A stretch of 64,000 nt of DNA from Lathyrus oleraceus (taxonomy: Eukaryota > Streptophyta > Magnoliopsida > Fabales > Fabaceae). Of the stretch, positions 55,442-64,000 are shown in pieces. The stretch lies in assembly GCF_024323335.1 (NCBI RefSeq), contig NC_066581.1, positions 292,836,536 through 292,900,535 of the forward strand. The letters run 5' to 3'. Under the pieces are notes generated by a model, which worked only from the letters and a program-made list of their open reading frames with translations, made no database searches and was not told where the DNA came from. The position numbers and the translations under genes were made by a program. Within the stretch, counting starts at the first letter, position 1; every line of letters begins with the position of its first letter.

Positions 55442-57590
55442 GCAAAAATTAGGGATTTGGCAAGTAACTGCATCCTGACAAGACTTTCTGGTTCATCAGT
55501 CGTCATTTCGTCAGAAGATTCTCGATTCGTCGTCAACTGAAGCTTCGGATACATCGAGATTCAAATTGGTAGAGAAAGGATCATTATGTTCAATGTAGCC
55601 CTCTTCCAATATATATCACTGATTTCAAATTTGTACAGATCTATGGAGTCTTGCCATTTGCAGACTACCATTCCATCAAATCAATTTGAGCTTTTTATCC
55701 AATTATTTGCACTCTTATTTGTTTTCAATTCAACAAATGTTTTGCATGTTTTAATTGATAAAATGTCATTGTTTAAAATCAAATTTTTCAAAATTTTTGT
55801 TTTAAACAAAGTGAACATTCACAAGATTGAAAGGATACTCAAGAATATCTCAGTGCTCTCCCGAGGGTGGCACGATTCCCAACAGGTAATACATTTGTTC
55901 ATATTCCTAGTTTAGTGGTATCTTCTTTCTTCAGATCTTTGTTGGGGTTGTTCCTCAAACAGAGTTGTTGTTGGGGCTGTTCCCCAGTACAGTTGCAAGA
56001 GTGTTGTTGAAGACTTCGTTCTCTCCAGCAGCAGTTTTTCCCCCAGCATGGGCGTTTTCTTATGAAGTTTCGGTGGTTGATGTTTTATCATCTTGGTGCC
56101 CCGTCACTTTATCCAGTGGGTCATATCCCCAGACTTTATTTGTCTCCTCAGCATAGTCATGAGTGTAGCTGTTGATTGGTACTCCCCTCGGAGTCACGAG
56201 TAGAGCTGTTATTAACATCCCCACCAGGGTTGCAAGAAGAGTTGTTACCTCTTTTCCCCATGCAGTGTGCCAGTAGGAATTGTCTGTTTCCTCAGCACGA
56301 TTGTTGTCTTTTTGAAGACTCGGTAAGTCAGTGGTTTGATACCCAGTACTTTACCTTCTCCCCGGCGAAGTCGTCTGTGGATTTGTTGCTATCTCTCCAT
56401 CAGAGTTTTTCTCTTCAGCAGAGCAGGATTTATTTTCCTACTCAGTGGTTGTTTGGGTTGACATCCCAGTATTGCAATCATCTTTTCCTCAGCTTAGTCT
56501 GCAGAATGTTTGTTGTGGCAGTTTCGCCTGTTGATTACTCCCTTCAATCCCCGTATAGTCGGATGATGGCTTTTGCCTCCAGTGAACGGATTGATTTCCT
56601 GACTGTTTGTGATCCCCAGTAGAGTGGCTTATATTGCAGAATCTACTTGTTGAGATCAATTTGCTGTATATTCTCCCCAAGTGGAGTGGTTTATTACAGA
56701 ATATATTCGTTTGATCTGTCCTCCCTCAGTGGTTTGTTCCCAAGAGAGTAGCCGACAGTTTTCCCCAGTAGAGTTGCTTATGCAGTTAGATTCTATCTGG
56801 ATGTTTCATTCTCCCTCAGTGGGTTGTTCCCCAGTGGAGTTATGTGGATTTGCTTCTACAGCAGTTCGTGCTTATGCAATGCACCTTTTGTTTCTCAGTT
56901 GACACTGGGATCCCCTGCATATACTTTGAGATTTCTCTTGTTCCCCTACAGATATGTCTTGGTGGCTGTTTTGCCCGTTGTGACTTTCTGTACCCTGATT
57001 GGGTTGTTTACTGATATCTCTGATTCTCTGCTTCTTCAGCAGTGCTTGCAGATCTTTGCTTTACAGCATGTAGATCTCCGCAGATTGACTCTCCAGCTGG
57101 TTTTCCCCTGGAAGTATAATACCGGATGTTTGTTCCTGAACCTGTTTGTGTTAGAAATGTCTGTTTTGTCAGCATTCATCAAACATAAATCACGCATATT
57201 CATGCATATTCATAAACATTCAGATATTCATGTTGCATTTCTTGCCATATATCTTTTGTTTGTCGTGTCTCTTGCTATGGTGATATAGATCTCTTTATAG
57301 ATCCCCCCCAAGCAGATGTCGGGTGTTATAAATCTCTCCATATAGAGTCAACCCCATAAGCAGAAAATGTTTGTATTCCCTTCTGCAGTTCCCCACTGAG
57401 ATATTCCTCGTGGATGACGGTTTCTTCCGTTTCCTCCCAACATGTATATTGGGATGGATTTTCCTATATGAGTTATATCTTCATTAAGGTGTGTCTTTAT
57501 TCAGTCTGTCTTTTCGGATCATTCCCGAATCGGCTATTTGTCAGATATCTTGTGCTTCCCAGTGGGTTTTTCCCCAGTGGAATGTTTTTG
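55442..57590 (+). other. Ogre C post-pol spacer rich in CCCCAGTGGAGT words
   Basis: Non-coding, T-rich, with many degenerate copies of TTCCCCAGTGGAGTTG (from about 55970 onward). Several hydrophobic reading frames occur here (for example 56176-56622 and 56824-57288). They are by-products of T-rich repeats, have no conserved counterpart in B, and are not called. Confidence 0.65.
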
Positions 57591-59440
57591 GGCCTCTACC
57601 CAGTAACCGGTAGTTATAAGTCCTATCTTTTCCTGGCTTTCTTAACAGAATTTGTGGTTATACACCTTTCATTCTCCGGCCAGAGTTTTTGGTTTTCTAC
57701 CTCATACCCGGTAGTTGTAAATCCTATCTTTTCCTGCTCTCATGCAGTTTGTGGTTTGTTATCAACCCTATTTTGGTTTCCCGTGCGGATTTGTGATTTG
57801 TTCTATCCCCACGTGGAGTTGCTGGTCTTCTACCCCGTATTCGGTAGATGTAAACCCTAATTTTGTGGTTATCTTCATTCAATACTTGATGATGATTTTC
57901 CTTTGCTTGTATAAGTTGCTCAGATCAGCACTTATATCCCTAACAAGCTTTTGTGGATAATTGCCGTATGCTAGCAATTTTATCCCCAGTGGGTCTTTTC
58001 ACCGTATGCTAGTGATTTGTTCCCCGGATCATTGGTTGTTTACCAGTGCATCCCCAGCTAGTCTTCTGTCGATAATTGCCGGATGCTTGCAATTTATCCT
58101 CAGCAGTTCGCCTTTCATTTACCCTTTCTGTCGGTAATGTCTGTTGCTCTTTTTGATTGGTCATCATTATATACCTAATTTGGTATCCCGATGCCTTTCT
58201 GTTCGGTTGATTTATCCTTTGTAAACCCAGTAACCGGTTGTGGATAATCTTCCATGCTAGTATATTATTCACGGTCTGCCGGTAATGAATAGTATATCTC
58301 ATGCACTCTTCAGTCGAAGCCCTTTTTTGTGTTTCCCCGGTCGAGTAAGATTCGTTATTTCCCTTTGTGGAGTCGAATATTTCTTTGTTGACGGATAATT
58401 GCCGGATGCTTGCAATTTATCCCTTTGATTTGTCTTTCGTTTACCCGTATGCTTGGTATCGATTGTCTCTCTTTTTTTTTGGTTAGTCACCTATTATATA
58501 CCCAGTAACCGGTATCTCTGGTGTCTTTTCCTTTCGAGTGTATTATTCACGGTCTGCCGGTAATGAATAATATTTCTCATGCGCTCTTTAGTTGGAATCC
58601 TTTGTTGATTTTCCCCAACTGAGCAAGATTCGTATTCTTTGTAGAATCGAATATCCATCCTTTAACCAGTTTGTGTTTTGGATGATGAGTGTTTTGGAAG
58701 TGAAAACCAATTCACGTTTTCGGTAGATCACCTATCATATGCCCAGTAACCGGTATCTCTGGTGTTTCTTACCATGCGAGTTTATTATCTACGTTCTGAC
58801 GGTAATAGATAATATATTTCATGCGAGTATCTTATCCACGGTCTGCCGGTAATGGATATCATATCTCATGCACTCTTTGGGTTTGTGTCCCCAGTTGAGT
58901 AAGATTCGTTTTCCCGTTGTGGATTCGAATGCCCATCCTGTAAGTTGTTTTGCTTTTTTCAAGCTCTCCTTTCGGATGATGAGTGTTTTGGAAGTGAAAA
59001 CCAATTCACGTCTTCGGATTTTATCCTATAAACAACCCAGTAACCGGTTCAGGATAATTTTCCTTTCGAGTATATTATTCACGGTCTGCCGGTAATGAAT
59101 AATATGTCTCATCTGAGTATTCTATCCACGTTCTGACGGTAATGGATATTATATCTCGTTCACTCTTGAGTCGATCTTTTGATTGTTTTCCCCTCAGAGT
59201 AAGATTCATTTTCCTTGTGGAATTGAATGTCCATCCTATAAACAAGTTTGCTTTTCTAGCTCTCTTCAGGATGATGAGTGTTTTGGAAGTGAAATCCAAT
59301 TCACGCTTTGGTCGGTCACCTATTATATACCCAGTAACCGGTATCCTTGGTGTTCCCTCCTTTCTGCTCCCTATTATGACCTCGGTCCCCCTGTGGAGTC
59401 AGATTTTCCTGAATTTGTTACCCGTATGCTTGGTAACATC
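57590..59440 (+). repeat. Array of covarying hairpins and 240-295 bp tandem units in the Ogre C post-pol region
   Basis: Four successive units marked by CCCAGTAACCGGT (58501, 58742, 59036, 59331) are spaced 241-295 bp apart. They contain at least four hairpin families whose arms vary in step. The constant loops are CAGTAACC, CGTATGCTT (or CGGATGCTT), and CGGTCTGCCGGTAA (or CGTTCTGACGGTAA). The region has no coding potential. It starts with simpler copies CTACC-loop-GGTAG at 57596, 57697 and 57830. Confidence 0.85.
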
Positions 59441-59920
59441 TCATTTCTTTGTTACTTCCCCAGTGGAGTTTTCTTTTGTTTCTCCTCAGGAGTCAGCTTG
59501 TGTTTCTCCAATGGATTTATTTTCCTTTGGAAATCTTTTTCCCAGTGTGAGTCCTTCACTCCCCAGTGAGTTCTCCTGTCTGTTTTCTGTTTTTCTAATC
59601 AGAGTCGTGTCTTGTTCACGTTATGTCAGTCTTGTTTTTCCCCAGTTTAGAGTCGTGTCTTGTTCACACATTTCTTTGTCTTTTATTATCCCCATAGAGT
59701 CTTGTTTGAGTCTCTGTTCCTGGTGAGTGTACTACTCCGATGGATCGTCTTTTCTTCTGTGTGAATCATATTCCCCACAGAATTTGTGTCTTTTGCATAC
59801 ATACATCTGCATCATGAGGTCTCTTAGGGACCAAAATTTGTCTCATTACTGTTATTTAAGCCCATTCTACCGCGTCGAGATGAAGATTTCTAAACTTCAC
59901 TTCTCCGGCTAGAATGACCT

Positions 59921-59934
59921 TAAATAGGGGCATC
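59921..59934 (+). promoter_or_regulatory. Polypurine tract of Ogre C
   Basis: TAAATAGGGGCATC immediately precedes the 3' LTR start TGTAAGACC. It is the same arrangement as in B and fixes the boundary at 59934/59935. Confidence 0.85.
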
Positions 59935-62900
59935 TGTAAGACCCCAATTTTGGGCCCTAAGATCCCTCATGGCCCATATCATTCATATCATAACCTCAAG
60001 GATCTTTGCATACCTTTGCTTTCCTCTTAGTGGATAGTTTGCCTTGTGGGTTTTGTTTCTTGATCACCAAGCATACTTTGCATTTGTATATCTCTGCTTT
60101 CATATGTTTATCATTCAAAAAGTACAAAAAATATTGTCAGTCTAACCTTGTTGCTTGCAGTGGAAGCAATCATCAGCAATTAGGTCAAAGACAGTCATTG
60201 ATCAGTCAAAGCGATGGATGATGGCCATTCTTGCAGAATTTGGGCATCATGATCATTAATCACAAGTTCACACATCTTGAGACATCATTTGAAGTCAAGG
60301 TCTCAAGGAATTAGGGTTTGGAAATCATCAGAAGAAGTTCAATCAGTCCAAAACCCTAGAAAAAGTCAACAGAAAGTCAAACTTGGTCAACAGTTGTTTT
60401 AATCAAGATTTGATGGATAGAATTGATTTGAAGGAGCTCATTCATGCTTGTATAAGCCTCATCTATCATGTTCAACCTCATCATGGAAGAAAATCAAGCC
60501 AATCAGAAAATTTTCCAGAAATAGAAAGTGGACCTGTAATTTCAACTGCCAAAAATGGAAACTTCTTGATCTTAAACTTACTTCATGATACAAGCTTCAA
60601 ATGAATTTTTGCCCAACATGAAAGTTGAAGATCTTGTTCTCCCATTTTCAAAAAGTCCAAGAACATCAAAATCCCATGTGTGGTTGTCAAGATATGATCA
60701 AATCATTTTCACCAATTTTTGAACTTCAACAAGCCATAACTCTCAAACCATAAGGCCAAATTTGGTGGGGTTTTTTCCTACACACCACATTTTTCATCCT
60801 CTTTCCAAAAATATAAATTTCATGACCTAAAACCTTGCCAATCAAAATGGCATTTTTGGACCAATTCCTTTAAAATTCAAAGTTTGACCAAACTTTGACT
60901 TTTTGATTTATGGACTTTTTCATCATTTTGCCAATTGGGAAATGTTTTAAACCATATTTGAAACTTGCTCAAAGCTTAAAACCATCATCATACCATCATT
61001 CCATCATCATTTTGGATAAAAATTCAAAATTGGCAAAAGGTGCAAATAGAAGTACATAAGGCAAAACCAGTACAACATGCTGCAGCATTCCATGTATAAC
61101 CAAAAACAGCAAATATACTGTCCTTTTTGCAGCCTGTAGCAGCCCAAATTCTCAGCCAATTCACACCTCTCCTCCACTTGGCCAAACATTAGCAATTTTG
61201 CAAAATGGTTTAATTAAGTTAATTTTGGTTAGTACATGATTGGTTAATCTTAAACAGTCATATAAGAGATCATTTTCAGCACAAAACAACCCTAGCTAGA
61301 GCAGCCACACGAAACAGAAAAACACATCATTCTCCCATTGTGCATTTTGGCAAGAAAGAAATTTCTGAGAAAACCCTCCAAACCCTAAAGCCTCTCTTGC
61401 TTCCTTCACTCTTTAGACAATCTTTGGAAGCCATTTTGGACCTTATCCCTCAACTGTAAGCAGAGAAAGTTCATTGTTATTTGGCAAGCTCTTTCATGGC
61501 AGAAGTTGGTACAAGTTAGCTCGCGCCTCCTGGATCTAAAACAGCTTCATTTTCCTTCATTTCAAGACTAAAGGGACCTCTGTTGTGAGCCAAAGAAGCC
61601 AAACACCACTGCAGCTCGTTTTTCTTCCAAAACAAGTAAGTGCTCGACCCTCCCTTTTCATCAAACCATGCTATGCCATGCCTAATCCTTGCCATGATGA
61701 GTCTATTGCAACTTATGTCATGCTAAATGTTTGATTCTGTTGAGAGAAAATTGGATTTCATTCTTTTTGTGCAAATGAACTTTTGGTCGATTTGCATTAC
61801 TGGGGCTGATTTAATGAATTTGGACTTGATATTCTTGTTGTTGGATGCTTAATGATGATGTTAGTATGTGTGATTTTGTTTTCTGAACATCTTGAATTTT
61901 CAAGCTCATGATGATGATGAGTACTGCTGTTGCATAATCCATGGTTCTGTCCAAAAATTCATGTGAGGTGTGTGTTTGTTTGTTGCTAAATGTTGTGACC
62001 TGAACATTAATGCCATGTTATTGTTTGACTTTGTTTGAAAGTTGTTGATTGAATGATTGAACACATGATGTTTGATGTTGTTGGTACCACGAGGACAATG
62101 AACTATGCTGTTGTGTTTGATGCTGTTGTGATGCTACAAGTGCTAATGCTATGTCATTTATGTGTTGTTGCTCAAAACTTGTTTGGTTTGATGGTGATGA
62201 AACATGAACTTGATGTTTTGTTTGCTAAAGCCTGCTGCTGTTTTGAACATTGCCCTAAGATCTATGTGAAACATTTTGATGCTATTGTTTTGTGTTGTTT
62301 GATCTATTGATGGAGGATGATGAATGCTGATTTTATTTAAGCCAAACACTTTATCCATAATTATGCTATGCCTGGTCAACTCACATGTTTTGATTGCTGT
62401 TTGTTAGATGTTGTATAAACATCATGAGTGTATTATCATGTGGTGTCCATGTTGCTGTTTGAGTTTTTAATGAGCATGAAGCTAACCCTGCTGCAGTTTG
62501 TTTCAAACCTTAAACTGTCCAGGAATTCTACCTATTGGTTGATAAATGTTGCTGAATGATTTTGCCATACCATTGCTATGCTGTTGTCTGTTTTGTTTGG
62601 ATGCTAATGAACACATCATACCATGCTGCTAAAATTCTGATGCAATTTTGAAACATGAATGTTGTTGCTACTGTTATGATGATGTTGTTTTGCTGTTATG
62701 CTATTAACCATATTGCAAATTGATGATGAATATATGAGATCCCATGCTTATTGTCCATGCTGTTGTGTGCTGATTGAGATGCTTAATGAACACATTATGC
62801 TATTGCCATTCTGCTGCAATTTTGAGTCATGAATGTGTGCCTGCTATGCTGTTTATATGCTGTCCTGTACTTGTGTTTTGCTTGACATGATGCTGATAAA

Positions 62901-64000
62901 CATATGCTGCCATGCCTTTTGAATTTTGGTTGAGATTGCATGTTGATGATGAGCTTGTTTTGATTATATGATAAACAATAGAATTGATGCTGCTAATGCC
63001 CTGGTGTTCATACCAAACTTTCCCTGACCAGATTTCCCATGTCTATGTGTGTTTTGCTGATTGATTAATATTGCTCACTGATGATATTTCATGGCCACGT
63101 TTTTTGCTAATACTGTTGTTCATGTGCTATTGATTTTGATGATGAATCTGGTTGATGAATGCATGATATTGCTGTTATGTTTGAGCTGTTCATAAATCTT
63201 CATGTCCATGTTGTTTTGCTGTTATGCTATGAAGAATGTTGATGGCTGCTATTTTATTACATTGTTTTGGTCTGCTATTGAATTTACCTATACCATGCTG
63301 TTGTTTGTGTTGGAAGCATGAGAATACATGATACATGCTGCTGCTACATATTGCCAAATGTTTGCTGCTATGTGCTGAAACATGTTTGTTGCTTCCGTGT
63401 GTTCTATTTGATATGATGGATGCTGAACCTGAATGCTATGCCCTGCTGTTATATGCTTGGTTGGATTATGTTGCCTGATGTTGTCTAGCTACAATGATGT
63501 TGTTGCTGTTGTTTGTTTAAAACCAAAGGACCATGCTGTGCTATTGTGTAATGTTGTTCAAATTTTGTTTTGATGTTGAGGAGCTTGCTTGAAATGCCAT
63601 GTATACTGCCATTGCTGAACATTGCTGTTGCTTACTTGCTGTTTGAATGATGATGAGCCATTGCTGCTGTTTGTTTTTGCTGTTTGAGTGATGATGAAGT
63701 TGAACATGTTGCCAAACCCTAGTTCATGTGAGTGAGAACCCAGAATTTTGTTTAAGTTCACTGTTCCATTGGCCACAGCCAATAGGAACATTTCGCGTGT
63801 CCTTCATGGTGCTGTGTCGTTTTGATTAATGAAGAGAATATTACAGCATTGCCACGTTGACTTGTGTTTGACCATTGATCATGCTATGTATTTCATGTTT
63901 TGTTCATTTATTCATCAAACTTCAACAATTCATTTCTTGCTCATTTTAATTCCAAAAATTATGAAACTTTTTGCATGATGATCACAAGAATGTCTAGTAT
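59935..64000 (+). repeat. 3' LTR of Ogre C (first 4066 bp)
   Basis: Copy of 37811-41876 at a constant offset of 22124. Reading by eye I noticed one substitution (A at 40526, G at 62650) and no indel; the comparison was not exhaustive. The TATA copy is at 61261-61265. The remaining roughly 3.55 kb lies outside the window. Confidence 0.95.
61261..61265 (+). promoter_or_regulatory. TATA box copy in the C 3' LTR
   Basis: Identical in sequence and context to 39137-39141. In this position it would drive transcription outward into the flanking Ogre B sequence. Confidence 0.45.

Larger units (their letters stand above)
37811..64000 (+). mobile_element. Ogre C: young, almost complete Tat-lineage LTR retrotransposon (3' LTR runs out of window)
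   Basis: Plus strand: 5' LTR 37811-45431, PBS 45438, leader, ORF1, gag-pro, intron, pol, post-pol region, PPT, 3' LTR from 59935. The two LTRs are offset by exactly 22124 bp. If the 3' LTR has the same length it ends near 67555, giving an element of about 29.7 kb. It is inserted in the gag of Ogre B. Target-duplication half: GCAGC (37806-37810). Three single-base frameshifts break the coding region although the LTRs are nearly identical. Confidence 0.95.

Noticed and set aside
55586..57860. Several hydrophobic plus-strand ORFs (for example 56176-56622, 56824-57288, 57414-57860) that could suggest membrane or env-like proteins
   Set aside because: The region is T-rich repetitive spacer; hydrophobicity follows from TTT/CTT codons. 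The frames are short and have no counterpart in Ogre B.

Overview
The window is a stack of nested LTR retrotransposons from a plant nuclear genome. I see no host gene, rRNA, tRNA gene or CRISPR array. The very large Ogre elements (Ty3/gypsy, Tat lineage) have an extra ORF upstream of gag-pro, an intron between protease and reverse transcriptase, a second RNase H, and a PBS of the form TGGCGACTC..CTGGGGA. Together with an Athila/Cyclops-like element they point to a legume, most likely of tribe Fabeae (pea, vetch, lentil, grass pea). The species call is inference.

Layout. (1) 1-10527: an old minus-strand Athila-like element, cut by a minus-strand solo Ogre LTR (D, 4587-9378) that keeps a perfect 5-bp target duplication, CTTTC. 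(2) 10528-23508: plus-strand Ogre A, inserted in the Athila RNase H region. It has a 5' LTR, PBS, ORF1, gag-pro, intron and RT/RNase H, is heavily decayed and has lost its integrase. (3) 23509-37810: minus-strand Ogre B, inserted in the post-pol region of A. It shows the 3' LTR, PPT, post-pol region with a 37-bp minisatellite, nearly intact pol, intron and gag-pro. (4) 37811 to beyond 64000: plus-strand Ogre C, inserted in the gag of B. It has a 7.6-kb 5' LTR, PBS, ORF1, gag-pro, intron, pol, a 4.7-kb post-pol region, PPT and the first 4.07 kb of the 3' LTR. The insertion order is therefore Athila, then A, then B, then C, with D inserted separately into Athila. The remaining halves of C, B, A and Athila should follow to the right of the window.

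The coding parts do the usual work of an LTR element: Gag particle, aspartic protease, RT, a canonical plus an archaeal-type RNase H, and integrase. The function of Ogre ORF1 is unknown. Splicing of the 255-277 bp intron removes the stop codon that overlaps the 5' splice site and joins protease to RT in frame in A and C.

The most unusual signal is RNA-like secondary structure in the non-coding parts of the Ogres. Families of hairpins keep their pairing while the arm sequences change by compensatory substitutions. They occur (a) directly after the integrase stop, some with GNRA-type loops; (b) as two-tier arrays further down the post-pol region; (c) as tandem arrays in the LTR; (d) near the LTR 3' end; (e) in the leader between PBS and ORF1; and (f) 25-36 nt inside the intron. 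All pairings were found by eye; no covariation statistics were run.
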